From NCBI RefSeq assembly GCF_014596525.1, contig NZ_MSJP01000018.1:1-45912 (forward strand): DNA of 45,912 bases, written 5' to 3'. A program made the position numbers and the translations under genes. Every line of letters starts with the position of its first letter. Position 1 is the first letter of the stretch. The DNA comes from Streptomyces sp. CBMA291. Its GTDB lineage: Bacteria; Actinomycetota; Actinomycetes; Streptomycetales; Streptomycetaceae. This document shows, piece by piece, positions 24,130-33,638 of the stretch. The notes below the pieces were generated by a model. The model was not told where the DNA came from and ran no database searches. It saw only the letters and a list, made by a program, of their open reading frames with translations.

Positions 24130-24876
24130 TCAGTCCCGGTACACCCGCAGCGACGCCACCTCGTACGACATCTCCGTCGTCGCCTCGTCGGGTGCGGGGT
24201 GGTAACGGCCCGCGCAGACCGAGAGGTTCACGATGATGTGGGCCCGCCAGGCGCGGCCCACTCCGCGCCGGTCGTCGAAGACCCGTACGCCGTTCACCCA
24301 CCAGGCGACGTTCCGCGAGCCGAAGGCGACCCGGAGGTCGATCCACGCCCCGGGGCAGACCTCCGGGCTCCGGTAGTAGCGGTAGCGACTCCGGACCCGG
24401 TTCGACAGTTCGAGCAGGTCCGGGTTGTCGGGGTGGTACTCGAAGACGTCGATCTCCTGGCCGCCGTCGAGCCAGGTCCAGATGGCGGGCCAGGCCCCGG
24501 TCTGTTCCGGCAGCCGCACCCGCGCCTCCAGGACGTCACCCGGCTGGAGCATGAAGCCCTCCGGGCTGCCCTCCGTGGTGAGCAGCCCCGAGTCCCAGTT
24601 GCCGTCGGGCCGCCGGGTGGCACGGAAGAGCCCCGCCCGGCTGTACGCGGGGTCGTCCACGAGGTGGTCGAGCTTGTTGTCCCCCGGATTGGTCGGGCCG
24701 CCGCCGGGATACGCCCACGACCGACCTGCCGTCCACTGCTCCGCGGAGGAGAAGTCCGCGTCGAAGACGATCTCGCCGGGCGTCCTGGGACGCCCGACCC
24801 TTCCGGTCCCTTCGGGCCCACCGTCGGCGGAACCGGCACCGCGTCTCAACAACCGGTCGAGGAGGTCGGACAGCAC
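24130..24876 (-). CDS. GH16-like beta-glucanase/concanavalin-fold protein, no signal peptide
   Basis: A 248-residue protein with the jelly-roll fold of glycoside hydrolase family 16. EIDVFEYH at residue ~142 matches the catalytic E-x-D-x-x-E motif, and TGAWPAIWTWLDGGQ directly before it is the typical approach strand. WWVNGVRVFDDRR and IIVNLSVCAG are later family strands. GTG at 24876 is chosen because GGAG is 7 nt upstream; GTG at 24882 is too close. No export signal is visible: the N-terminus is LSDLLDRLLRRGAGSADGG. That is unusual for a polysaccharide hydrolase, so the protein may be intracellular, use another route, or have a misjudged start. It stands alone. Confidence 0.78.
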   Translation of the reverse strand: MLSDLLDRLLRRGAGSADGGPEGTGRVGRPRTPGEIVFDADFSSAEQWTAGRSWAYPGGGPTNPGDNKLDHLVDDPAYSRAGLFRATRRPDGNWDSGLLTTEGSPEGFMLQPGDVLEARVRLPEQTGAWPAIWTWLDGGQEIDVFEYHPDNPDLLELSNRVRSRYRYYRSPEVCPGAWIDLRVAFGSRNVAWWVNGVRVFDDRRGVGRAWRAHIIVNLSVCAGRYHPAPDEATTEMSYEVASLRVYRD

Positions 24877-25140
24877 GGGCACACTCCTTTCGCGCGGGCA
24901 CACCGGCCCACGGGCGATCTGCCCCACTGTGGCCCGCTTATGCGTGGAGATCGACAGGTTGGCGACAAGTCGTCACATGTCCACCTGTGAGACGGACGGG
25001 CCGACCCTGCGCGGAGGGGTCTGGGGCGAGGGTTCCGGAGCGCGCGGCACGGCCTCGCGGAGACACCGTCACCTCTGCGACCACCCGCCCCCCGACACCG
25101 GCCCCCGGCCTCCGGCCCCGAACGACCGGTGAGGCCGTCG

Positions 25141-28100
25141 TCAGTACACATCCCGCACGTACCGCTTGTCGGCCGCCAGTCGTCGTATCCAGGCGTCCGC
25201 CGCCTCCGCGTCCAGACCGCCGTGGGCCATGGCGACCTCGCGCAGCGCCCGGTCCACGTCCTTCGCCATCCGGGTCGCGTCGCCGCAGACGTAGACGTGC
25301 GCGCCCGCCCCGAGCCACTCCCACAGCCGCGCCCCCTGCTCGCGGACGCGGTCCTGGACGTAGACCTTCACCGGCTGGTCGCGGGAGAACGCGGTGTCGA
25401 GCCGGTCCAGGGTGCCGTCGGCCAGGAACGCCGTCAGCTCCTCCTCGTACAGGAAACCGGTGGCGCGGTGCCGCTCGCCGAAGAAGAGCCAGTTCGGGGC
25501 GGGGTGGCCGAGCGCGCGCCGCTCCTGGAGGAAGCCGAGGAACGGCGCCACGCCCGTGCCGGGCCCGACCATCACCATCGGGACCGAGGGGTCGGCGGGC
25601 GGCCGGAAGTGGGCGGCGCGCCGGACGAAGACGGGGACCTCCGCACCGGTCGGCGAGTCCGCGAGGAACGTCGAGCAGACGCCCTTGCGCGCCATGCCGT
25701 GCCGGTTCTCGTAGCGGACGACGGAGACGGTGACCGAGATCAGGCCCGGATCGGCCAGCGGGCTCGACGAGATCGAGTACAACCGGGGTGTCAGCCGCCC
25801 GAGGACCCGGGACCACTCCCGGGCGGTCGCCCGTACGGGATGCTCGGCGACGACGTCGACGGCCTGCCGTCCCGGACCGTCCTGCCCGGCAGGGAGCCGC
25901 GGCGGCGCGCCCCCGGACCGCTCGGCGAGGAAGTCCAGGAGGGCCGGAGTGATCCGGGTGATGTCGAGACGGCGGCGCAGGGCCTCGCCGAACGGGACCG
26001 CCCCGAGGCCCGGAAGGTCGACGGGGTCCGCCGCGTCGATTCCGGTGACGGCGAGCCATTCGGCCACCAGACCGGGGGAGTTGACCGGCATGACTCCGAG
26101 GGCGTCGCCGCACTCGTAGCGGAGCGGGTCCCCGTCCCCGCCCGTGTCGAAGGTGAACCGCCGCACCTCCTTGCCCGCACCCGGCCGGCCGAGCAGCCGG
26201 TTGCCGACGAGCCGGGCGGTGCTGACGGCCGGCTCAGAGCGGCGCGCGGCGGGCACGAGGACCGGCGGGAGCGGAGGGGCGGCGGGGGACGGATGGCCGG
26301 CCGGGGCGAGGGGAGTGGCCGGAGGATCCTGGGGCGGGTCCGAGAGCCCGGCGAGGACCTGATCGAGCCAGGCGAGGGCCGAAGGCTCGTAGTCGGGTTC
26401 GCAGTCGGTGCGCGGAGCGAGCCGGACGCCTCCGAGTTCGTCGAGCTTCCGGTCGAGCCGCCGCCCGTGCCCGCAGAAGTCGTCGTACGCGGAGTCCCCG
26501 AGGGCGAGTACGGCGTAGCGGCGTCCGTCGAGGCGCGGGGCGCCGGGCGCGGTCAGCGCCTCCCAGAAGCCCGAGCCGTTGTCGGGGGCGTCCCCGTCGC
26601 CGAAGGTGCTGGTGATGAGCAGCAGGTCGGCGGCGGGCGGCAGCGCCTTCGGATCGGTCTCGTCCATGCCCGCGAGGACCGCCCGGTGCCCGGCCGACCG
26701 CAGCCGCTCGGCCGTGGCGGCGGCGAACCCCTCGGCGGTGCCGGTCTGCGAGGCCCACAGGACCAGGACGTCCCTTCCCCGCCGGGGCGTCGGATCCGGT
26801 AATCGGGAGTACAGGCCCGCCAGGACGCCGTCGACCCACCGGGCCTGCTCCGCCCGGAGCGGCGCGCCCGGCGGCAGCACGGGGATGCCCGGGGCGCCCG
26901 GCCCGACCCCGGTGAGGAAACCGGCGAGGTACTGGCGTTCCCCGGCCGAGAGGACGGGCGGGACGATCCCTTCGAGCCCCAGGGCGACGGCGGGCGCGGT
27001 CAGGGTCGCACCACCGCCACCGCCACCGCCATCGTCATCGGCCGGGGCCTCCCGAGCCTCGTCGTCCGTCCCTCGCGCACCGGACTCCGGCGCCCCCTCC
27101 GCCCCTCCCGCGCCGCCCGGCGGCACCACGGCGGCCGGGACCGGCGACTTCGTCAACGCCACCGCGCACACCTTCAGTTCGGGCTGGAGGGAGAGCGGGT
27201 CGACGGCGTCGCCGGTGACGGCGTTGACGGCCAGGCCGGTGCCGAAGAGGTCGCTCCAGTGGAAGGGGGCGAAGCAACTCCCGGGCGCGACGCGGTCGGT
27301 GACGACCGCCGGGAGGACGGCCCTGCCGCGCCGGGAGGCGATCTCCACGGGATCGTCCGCCGCGATTCCCAGCCGCGCCGCGTCCTCGGGGTGCAGCTCG
27401 ACGAACGGCGCCGGGTTCAGCCGGTTGAGTGTGCCGACCTTCCCGGTCTTGGTCAGGGTGTGCCACTGGTGGGGGAGGCGGCCGGTGTTCAGGACGAACG
27501 GGAAGGCTTCGTCGGGCATTTCCGCCGGATCGAGGTGCGACCGGGCGTGGAAGACGGCCCGCCCGCTCGCCGTCGGGAAGAGGGGGCCCGCGCCGTCGGC
27601 GGGCACGTACCGGACCGGGTTCCGCGCCGGTCCGCCGCTCGCCGCCGGCCATTGGACGGGGGTGGTCCGCAGCCGCTCGTACGTCACCCCGCTCAGGTCG
27701 TAGCCGGTGGCCGGGTTCCCGGCGCGCCGGATCTCCTCGAAGACCTCCTCGGCGCTTTCGTACGCGAACGCCTTCTCGTACCCCATGGCCTGGGCGACCC
27801 CGGCGATGATCCGCCAGTCGGCGAGCGCCTCGCCGGGCGGGTCGACCGCCTGCCGGGCCAGCGTGAGGGTGCGCTCGCTGTTGACCAGGACGCCGTCGGT
27901 CTCGGCCCACAGGGCGGCGGGGAGCGCGATGTCCGCGTAGGCGTTGGTCTCGGTGTCGCGGAACGCGTCCTGGGTGACGACGAGTTCGGCCGCGCGCAGG
28001 CCTTCGACGACGGTGGCGCGGTTGCCGACGGAGGCGACGGGATTGGTGCAGATGATCCAGCACGCCTTGACCTCGCCGTCCGCCATCCGCCGGAACAGGT

Positions 28101-29310
28101 CGACGGTTCCTCCGCCCGGCCCCGTCTCGCGGAGGGTGCCCGGGGCGAGGTCCCACAGTTCCTCGGTGAAGGCGCGGTCGGCGGCGACCAGGGCCGAGCG
28201 CTGCCCGGGGAGCCCGGGGCCCATGTAGCCCATCTCGCGTCCGCCCATGGCGTTGGGCTGACCGGTCAGGGAGAAGGGGCCCGAGCCGGGGCGGCAGATC
28301 GCCCCGGTCGCCAGGTGCAGATTGACGAGGGCGTTGGTGTTCCAGGTCCCGTGGGTGGACTGGTTGAGTCCCATGGTCCAGCAGCTGGTCCACTCGCCCG
28401 CCGTGCCGATCCACTCGGCGGCGGTCCTGAGGTCCGCCTCGGGGACGCCGGTGATCCGGGCGACGGCGTCCGGCGGATAGTCGGCGAGGAACGGCGGCAT
28501 CGCCTCCCAGCCCTCGGTGTGCGCGGCGATGAACGCGGGGTCGGTGTGCCCGTTCTCGTACAGCAGCCACAGCAGTCCGTTGAGCAGCGCGAGGTCCGTG
28601 CCCGGCCGGACCCGGAGGAAGAGCCCGGCCTTCTCGGCGGTGGCGGTCCGCCGGGGGTCGACGACGATCAGCTTCGCCCCGGCCCTGACCCGTTCCATCA
28701 TCCGCAGGAAGAGGATCGGATGGCAGTCGGCCATGTTCGAGCCGATGACGAGGAAGACATCGGCCCGGTCGAGGTCGTCGTAGGAGCCGGGCGGGCCGTC
28801 GGCGCCCAGGGACAGCTTGTAGCCGGTGGCCGCGCTCGCCATGCACAGCCGCGAGTTGGACTCGATCCGGTCGGTGCCGATGAAGCCCTTGGCCAGCTTG
28901 TTGGCGAGGTACTGCGCCTCCAGGCTCAGCTGGCCCGAGACGTACAGTGCGACGGCGTCGGGCCCGTGCGCGTCGACGATCGCCCGCAGCCGCCGCCCGG
29001 TCTCGGCGAGGGCCGCCTCGGTGCCGGTGGGGACCGGGTCGGCGCCCCGCTCCGCCCGGACGAGCGCGGTCGTCAGCCGCCCGGGGGCGGCGAGCAGCTC
29101 GGCGGTGGTCGCACCCTTGGTGCACAGCCGCCCCCGGTTGGCGGGGTGGTCCTTGTCGCCGGTCGCCCGAAGGACCGTACGGCGTCCGTCGGGGCCGGAG
29201 CCGACGTCGAGGACCAGTCCGCAGCCGACGCCGCAGTACGAGCAGACGGTCCGCACCCGGTCGGGTCCGTGCGGGCCGGTCCGGGGGGCCGGCGTGTCCT
29301 GTGGGGTCAC
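25141..29310 (-). CDS. assimilatory nitrate reductase fused to CysJ-like flavoreductase
   Basis: A 1389-residue bifunctional protein. Residues 20-70 bind a [4Fe-4S] cluster (Cys23, 26, 30 and 63). Residues ~70-720 are a molybdopterin oxidoreductase of NasA type ([40 protein letters not shown], the C-terminal MopB domain around [20 protein letters not shown]). A glycine-rich linker near 760 leads to a flavodoxin domain (~840-985; [20 protein letters not shown]) and an FAD/NADPH reductase module (~1030-1389; [31 protein letters not shown]). Electrons from NADPH would reach nitrate within one chain, with no separate NasC reductase. The start is GTG at 29310 after GAGAGG. No nitrite reductase or nitrate transporter is adjacent. 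Confidence 0.93.
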   Translation of the reverse strand: MTPQDTPAPRTGPHGPDRVRTVCSYCGVGCGLVLDVGSGPDGRRTVLRATGDKDHPANRGRLCTKGATTAELLAAPGRLTTALVRAERGADPVPTGTEAALAETGRRLRAIVDAHGPDAVALYVSGQLSLEAQYLANKLAKGFIGTDRIESNSRLCMASAATGYKLSLGADGPPGSYDDLDRADVFLVIGSNMADCHPILFLRMMERVRAGAKLIVVDPRRTATAEKAGLFLRVRPGTDLALLNGLLWLLYENGHTDPAFIAAHTEGWEAMPPFLADYPPDAVARITGVPEADLRTAAEWIGTAGEWTSCWTMGLNQSTHGTWNTNALVNLHLATGAICRPGSGPFSLTGQPNAMGGREMGYMGPGLPGQRSALVAADRAFTEELWDLAPGTLRETGPGGGTVDLFRRMADGEVKACWIICTNPVASVGNRATVVEGLRAAELVVTQDAFRDTETNAYADIALPAALWAETDGVLVNSERTLTLARQAVDPPGEALADWRIIAGVAQAMGYEKAFAYESAEEVFEEIRRAGNPATGYDLSGVTYERLRTTPVQWPAASGGPARNPVRYVPADGAGPLFPTASGRAVFHARSHLDPAEMPDEAFPFVLNTGRLPHQWHTLTKTGKVGTLNRLNPAPFVELHPEDAARLGIAADDPVEIASRRGRAVLPAVVTDRVAPGSCFAPFHWSDLFGTGLAVNAVTGDAVDPLSLQPELKVCAVALTKSPVPAAVVPPGGAGGAEGAPESGARGTDDEAREAPADDDGGGGGGGATLTAPAVALGLEGIVPPVLSAGERQYLAGFLTGVGPGAPGIPVLPPGAPLRAEQARWVDGVLAGLYSRLPDPTPRRGRDVLVLWASQTGTAEGFAAATAERLRSAGHRAVLAGMDETDPKALPPAADLLLITSTFGDGDAPDNGSGFWEALTAPGAPRLDGRRYAVLALGDSAYDDFCGHGRRLDRKLDELGGVRLAPRTDCEPDYEPSALAWLDQVLAGLSDPPQDPPATPLAPAGHPSPAAPPLPPVLVPAARRSEPAVSTARLVGNRLLGRPGAGKEVRRFTFDTGGDGDPLRYECGDALGVMPVNSPGLVAEWLAVTGIDAADPVDLPGLGAVPFGEALRRRLDITRITPALLDFLAERSGGAPPRLPAGQDGPGRQAVDVVAEHPVRATAREWSRVLGRLTPRLYSISSSPLADPGLISVTVSVVRYENRHGMARKGVCSTFLADSPTGAEVPVFVRRAAHFRPPADPSVPMVMVGPGTGVAPFLGFLQERRALGHPAPNWLFFGERHRATGFLYEEELTAFLADGTLDRLDTAFSRDQPVKVYVQDRVREQGARLWEWLGAGAHVYVCGDATRMAKDVDRALREVAMAHGGLDAEAADAWIRRLAADKRYVRDVY

Positions 29311-29628
29311 CGGTGAGCCTCTCTGTGGAACCGTTCGGGATCCGACCGTACGGACCCCCCGTTACGCCCGTGTCAACCCTGCCGATCAGCCTCCGTAACA
29401 CGGGCCACACAGCCCTTCGCCGGGCGCTGTGAGAACCCGTTCACCAACGCGGGGGCCACGGGTGCCGGGCCCCGAGGGCCGGGCGGGCACCCCCTCCCCG
29501 ACCGGACGTATCGAGTCGCGATTGCGGATAAACCGGGACAAGATAACTGCCTGTGGCCCTGGAGAGGCCGTCCGGACCTCTCCGACGGAAGGGAGACCGA
29601 GGGCTCCCTTCCCCCGAGGAGGCGAGAT
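29311..29628. promoter_or_regulatory. divergent promoter region of nitrate reductase and DUF1269 cassette
   Basis: On the minus strand a TTGACA hexamer (29371-29376) is followed after 20 bp by TACGGT (29345-29350), a possible but long-spaced promoter for the nitrate reductase. Inverted GTTACG (29361-29366) and CGTAAC (29394-29399) lie 33 bases apart centre to centre. GTAAC-n6-CACAC at 29395-29410 loosely resembles a GlnR half-site. Assignments are weak. Confidence 0.3.
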
Positions 29629-30120
29629 ATGGCCGAGCTCATCGTCATCGGATACGACGATCAACGGACGGCCGAGCAGGCGTTCGCCACGGTGCAGGAC
29701 CTGCAAAGGGACTACGTCGTCCAGCTGAACGGCCTCGCGGTGGTCTCCGTCGACGCCGAGGGCAGGACCCATGTCGACACCAGCAGCCGGATCGTCGGCG
29801 TCAGCGCCGCGAGCGGCGCCCTGTGGGGAGCGATCTTCGGCATTCTCTTCCTGCTGCCCGGGGTCGGGCTCCTGACCGGGGCGGCCCTCGGCGGTCTCGT
29901 CGGCAAGCTCAGCCAGTCGGGCGTGGACGACCGCTTCCGGGAGCAGGTCGCCGAGCTGCTCAGGCCCGGTACCGCCGCCGTCGTGATCATGGCCTCGAAG
30001 CTCACCGAGGACAAGTTCACCGCAGCGATGCAGCAGCACGGCGGCACCGTCCTCAAGACCTCGCTCAGCGACGAGGACGAGCGGGAGCTGGCCGACCGGC
30101 TCGCCGGCCCCGAGCGGTAG
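29629..30120 (+). CDS. DUF1269 family protein
   Basis: A 163-residue protein of the DUF1269 family. Residues 1-60 form an alpha/beta domain (AELIVIGYDDQRTAEQAFAT, VSVDAEGRTHVDTSS). Residues ~65-100 are a hydrophobic hairpin rich in small residues (GALWGAIFGILFLLPGVGLL, GAALGGLVGKL), suggesting membrane insertion or tight helix packing. The C-terminal half ends with a conserved VVIMASKLTEDKF and GGTVLKTSLSDEDERELAD. It is first in a three-gene cassette and paralogous to the third gene (31297-31806). The function is unknown. Confidence 0.9.
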   Translation: MAELIVIGYDDQRTAEQAFATVQDLQRDYVVQLNGLAVVSVDAEGRTHVDTSSRIVGVSAASGALWGAIFGILFLLPGVGLLTGAALGGLVGKLSQSGVDDRFREQVAELLRPGTAAVVIMASKLTEDKFTAAMQQHGGTVLKTSLSDEDERELADRLAGPER

Positions 30121-30185
30121 GCCGTGCCGTCCGGATCAGCCGCCCACCCCGCAGGCACGACAGAACCCGTCAGGAAGGACCCCTC

Positions 30186-31280
30186 ATGGACCCCGCGCTC
30201 AGCAGCGACGTCCTCGCCAAGCTGCGACAGCCCCGCCCGTACCCGGCCGTGTCCCTGGTGATGCCGACGCACCGCCGCGAGCCGGACAACGCCCAGGACC
30301 CCGTGCGCCTGCGCAATCTGGTGGCCGAGGCGGAGAAGGCGATCCAGGAGGACCCCGGGATCAGCCGCGAGCGGCGCGTCGAACTCCTGGAGGAGCTGCG
30401 CCGCGCGGTGGCCGACGTCGACCTGGTGCACGCGGAGGACGGCCTCGTCGTCTACGTCGCCTCGGGCGAGCACCAGATCTGGACGGTCGCGCGCACGGTC
30501 CCCGAGCGTGTCGTCCTCGCCGAGACCTTCCTGACCCGCAACCTCGTCGCCGCCCAGGCCGCCGAGCAGCCCTCCTGGGCGCTCGCGGTGGCCGCCGACC
30601 GGATCTCGCTGTGGAGCGGAAGCCCCGAGCGCACCACCGAGCACACCGGCAACGGCTTCCCGTTCACCCGCAGCCTCGAAGACCCCGACGTGGAGCGCAA
30701 GGAGCAGATCGGGGACGTCCCCAGCACCTTCCGCGACGAGGCCGCCCGCCAGTTCTTCCGCGAGGCCAACGAGGCCCTGGACAAGGTCCTGGCCGCCGAC
30801 CCGCGCCCGCTCTACGTCCTCGGCGAGCCCGCCGCCCTCACCCTTCTGGAGGAGACCGGATCGCTTCGCGCGGGCACCACTCCCCTCCAGCACGGCGGGC
30901 TCGCGCGCGGCCCCGCCGAAGCCGTCCACGAGGCCGTCGAACCGGCCCGCCTCGCCCGGGTGGCCGCCGCCTCGGCCACCGTCGTGGCCGAACTCGACGC
31001 GGCCAGGGGCCGCCGGGAGTTCGCCGGCGGCATCGACGAGGTGTGGCAGGCGGCGAAGGACGGGCGGATCAGACTGCTCGCCGTCGAGGACCAGTACCGC
31101 ACGGTCGTCCGGGACGAGGGCGACCATCTGGAACCGGCGGAGGCGGGGTCCCCTGATTCCAGGGACGACATGGTCGACGAGATCGTCGAACGGGCCCTCG
31201 ACACCGGCGCCGAGGTCCAGTTCGTCCGCGAGGACACCCTGCTCGACTTCGGCCGCATCGCGGCCGTGCTGCGCTACTGA
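30186..31280 (+). CDS. baeRF / Balon-like ribosome-associated factor
   Basis: A 364-residue protein resembling the bacterial archaeo-eukaryotic release-factor families. The N-terminal SLVMPTHRREPDNAQDPVRL followed by RNLVAEAEKAI is the hallmark opening of that group. The middle and C-terminal parts (FRDEAARQFFREANEALDKV, PRPLYVLGEPAALTLLEE, ending LDTGAEVQFVREDTLLDFGR) correspond to the eRF1 domain 2/3-like fold. No GGQ peptide-release motif is visible, as in the ribosome hibernation factor Balon and mycobacterial Rv2629. ATG at 30186 has AGGAAGGA upstream. It lies between two DUF1269 genes, 65 and 16 nt away. A role in protecting resting ribosomes is inferred from family. Confidence 0.75.
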   Translation: MDPALSSDVLAKLRQPRPYPAVSLVMPTHRREPDNAQDPVRLRNLVAEAEKAIQEDPGISRERRVELLEELRRAVADVDLVHAEDGLVVYVASGEHQIWTVARTVPERVVLAETFLTRNLVAAQAAEQPSWALAVAADRISLWSGSPERTTEHTGNGFPFTRSLEDPDVERKEQIGDVPSTFRDEAARQFFREANEALDKVLAADPRPLYVLGEPAALTLLEETGSLRAGTTPLQHGGLARGPAEAVHEAVEPARLARVAAASATVVAELDAARGRREFAGGIDEVWQAAKDGRIRLLAVEDQYRTVVRDEGDHLEPAEAGSPDSRDDMVDEIVERALDTGAEVQFVREDTLLDFGRIAAVLRY

Positions 31281-31296
31281 CCGAGGAGAGAGCCGC

Positions 31297-31806
31297 ATGT
31301 CCGAACTCATCGTGCTCGGCTACGACGATCTCGCCGTCGCCAACCGGGCGTTCGCCGAGGTCCAGGAGCTGGAACGCAGCCATGTCGTCACCCTGACGGG
31401 CCTGGCCGTCGTCTCGGTCGACGCCGAGGGGCAGACCCATGTGGACACTGCCTCGCGCCGAGAAGGACAGATCGCCCTCTCGGCCACCGCCGGAGCCCTC
31501 TGGGGCCTGGTCCTCGGCATGATCATCCTCACCCCCGGGATCGGTGTGATCGGCGCCGCCGTCGGCGGGCTGCTCGGCAAGCTCAACCAGACGGGCATCG
31601 ACAACTCCTTCCGCGACAAGGTCCGTTCCGTACTCGAACCGGGCCGGGCCGCCGTCGTGATCATGGCCTCGAAGCTCACCGAGGACCGGTTCGTCGCGGC
31701 CATGGAGCAGTACGGCGGCACCGTCCTCAAGACCTCGCTCCCCGAGGAGGGCGAGCGGGAACTCGCCGAGCAGCTGGCGGGCCCCGCCTCGAAAGAGGAG
31801 GGCTGA
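31297..31806 (+). CDS. DUF1269 family protein (paralogue)
   Basis: A 169-residue paralogue of the first cassette gene. It shares SELIVLGYDDLAVANRAFAE, VSVDAEGQTHVDTASRREG, the glycine-zipper hairpin (GALWGLVLGMIILTPGIGVI) and nearly identical VVIMASKLTEDRFVAAMEQ and GGTVLKTSLPEEGERELAE. The start follows GAGGAGAG, 16 nt after the baeRF stop. Similarity over the full length points to local duplication around the middle gene. A hetero-oligomer of the two is possible. Confidence 0.9.
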   Translation: MSELIVLGYDDLAVANRAFAEVQELERSHVVTLTGLAVVSVDAEGQTHVDTASRREGQIALSATAGALWGLVLGMIILTPGIGVIGAAVGGLLGKLNQTGIDNSFRDKVRSVLEPGRAAVVIMASKLTEDRFVAAMEQYGGTVLKTSLPEEGERELAEQLAGPASKEEG

Positions 31807-31820
31807 CCCCGCCCTTCCCG

Positions 31821-31874
31821 TACGACCGGCCCGGCCGCGCCCTCCCTTCGGAGGGGGCGGCCGGGCCGGTCGTA
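31821..31874. terminator. strong stem-loop terminator of the DUF1269 cassette
   Basis: Arms of about 25 bp (TACGACCGGCCCGGCCGC followed by GCCCTCC, and the complement ending GGCCGGTCGTA) close on a CTTC tetraloop. It lies 15 bases after the last stop codon. Confidence 0.92.
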
Positions 31875-31991
31875 TCGGCTTGTACCGGTCAGGTCATCTG
31901 AAAATCGACATCAGTTGACTCAAACCTCTTGCCTAACAAGATCACTGATTCGAGGTAACGCGGCCGATCCGATGGGGCCTGTGGGGCGTGT

Positions 31992-32006
31992 GAACAGTTA
32001 CTGTTC
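31992..32006. promoter_or_regulatory. perfect palindrome upstream of the 2-MIB operon
   Basis: GAACAGTTACTGTTC is a perfect 15-bp dyad around a central T, 115 bases before the encapsulin start. It is a candidate operator for an unidentified regulator. Confidence 0.55.
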
Positions 32007-32120
32007 CCCGGGATCTGGACGGATTCCCGGAGATTCCTCCCGCTTTCCCCCTTTTTCTCCTCTTCACCGACCGGCGCGCCCTTGCGCCCGTCAGCACCCC
32101 TCCCAAGGAGAGCCCGCCCC

Positions 32121-33533
32121 ATGACCGTTGACACCAGCCCGGAAGCGCAGCAGGAGACGCCGAAGCAGTCCAGCCTGAGCACAGCGGCGGCCCGGAACCT
32201 CGCGACCACGACCAAGTCCGCCCCTCAGATGCAGGAGATCAGCTCCCGCTGGCTGCTGCGGGTGCTCCCCTGGGTGGAGACCAAGGGCGGGACCTACCGG
32301 GTGAACCGTCGGCTCAGCTACACCGTCGGCGACGGGCGGATCGAATTCGTCCAGGACGGCGCCCGTGTCCGGGTCATCCCCCGCGAACTCGGTGAACTCG
32401 CCCTCCTGCGCGGCTTCGAGGACGAGGAGGTGCTGACCGCGCTCGCCGGACGCTGCGTCCAGCGCGACTTCAACGCCGGAGACGTGATCGTCCAGCGCGG
32501 CACGCCCGCCGAGGAGATCCACCTGGTCGCCCACGGCCGGATCAACCAGAGCTCGACCGGCAAGTACGGTGACGAGGTCGCCGTCGCGGTCCTCGCCGAC
32601 GGCGACCGGTTCGGCGAGAACGCCCTGCTCGACGCCGACGCCACATGGGACTACACCGCCACCGCCGAAACCCCCGGCACCCTGCTCACCCTCTCCCGCG
32701 CCGAGTTCGCCGCCGTCCTCGCCACGGCCCCCCACCTCCAGGCCCACATCCAGGAATTCAGCTCGCTCCCGCTCCAGCGCCAGAACAAGCACGGCGAGGC
32801 CGAGATCGCGATGTCGGCCGGCCACAAGGGCGAGGTCGAACTCCCCGGCGCCTTCGTCGACTACGAGCTGAAGCCGCGCGAGTACGAACTCTCCGTCGCC
32901 CAGACGGTCCTGCGGGTCCACACCCGCGTCGCCGACCTCTACAACGGGCCGATGAACCAGACGGAGGAGCAGCTCAAGCTCACCGTCGAGGCGCTGCGCG
33001 AGCGCCAGGAGCACGAGCTGATCAACAACCGCGAGTTCGGCCTCCTCCACAACGCCGACTTCAAGCAGCGCATCCAGACCCACTCCGGCCCGCCCACCCC
33101 GGACGACCTCGACGAGCTGCTCTCCCGCCGTCGCGGCACCAAGATCTTCCTCGCCCACCCCAAGGCGATCGCGGCGATCGGACGCGAGTGGAACGCCCGG
33201 GGCCTCTACCCCGACACCATCGACCTCGAAGGCCACCGCATCCCGAGCTGGCGCGGCGTCCCGATCCTGCCCTGCAACAAGATCCCGATCAGCAAGGAGA
33301 ACACCACCTCCATCCTCGCCATGCGTCTCGGGGAGGACAACCAGGGCGTGATCGGCCTGCGCCAGACCGGACTTCCGGAGGAGTACGAGCCCGGTCTCTC
33401 GGTCCGCTTCATGGGCATCAGCGAGCAGGCGCTCATGTCGTACCTCGTCACCACGTACTACTCCGCCGCCATCCTCGTGCCCAACGCGCTCGGCGTCCTG
33501 GAGAACGTGCAGATCGCCCGCAGGCGCGACTAG
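32121..33533 (+). CDS. eshA: family 2B encapsulin shell protein with cNMP-binding-like domain
   Basis: A 470-residue shell protein of the EshA type. Residues 1-90 hold the N-arm (SAAPQ.. omitted; [20 protein letters not shown]). Residues ~92-215 form an inserted cyclic-nucleotide-binding-like domain ([47 protein letters not shown]). Residues ~240-470 are the HK97 phage-like fold ([20 protein letters not shown], ending [20 protein letters not shown]). In the phosphate-binding cassette the FGE motif is kept, but the usual Pro-x-Arg is replaced by ATWDY, so cyclic nucleotide binding may be lost. ATG at 32121 follows AAGGAG. It assembles the compartment that houses the cyclase encoded next. Confidence 0.92.
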   Translation: MTVDTSPEAQQETPKQSSLSTAAARNLATTTKSAPQMQEISSRWLLRVLPWVETKGGTYRVNRRLSYTVGDGRIEFVQDGARVRVIPRELGELALLRGFEDEEVLTALAGRCVQRDFNAGDVIVQRGTPAEEIHLVAHGRINQSSTGKYGDEVAVAVLADGDRFGENALLDADATWDYTATAETPGTLLTLSRAEFAAVLATAPHLQAHIQEFSSLPLQRQNKHGEAEIAMSAGHKGEVELPGAFVDYELKPREYELSVAQTVLRVHTRVADLYNGPMNQTEEQLKLTVEALRERQEHELINNREFGLLHNADFKQRIQTHSGPPTPDDLDELLSRRRGTKIFLAHPKAIAAIGREWNARGLYPDTIDLEGHRIPSWRGVPILPCNKIPISKENTTSILAMRLGEDNQGVIGLRQTGLPEEYEPGLSVRFMGISEQALMSYLVTTYYSAAILVPNALGVLENVQIARRRD

Positions 33534-33638
33534 CCGAGCCGTCCGGCCCCCGCGCGGCCCTGACGGCCCGGATTCCCGGGCGCCCCGAGAACGCCCGGGA
33601 ATCCGGGACAGTCCACCCATCTCACCGAGGAGTCACGG

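Noticed and set aside
23543..24205. Overlapping plus-strand open frames in the LacI-GH16 gap
   Set aside because: Arg/Pro/Ser-rich, no recognisable motif, and they run into the antisense of the GH16-like gene.
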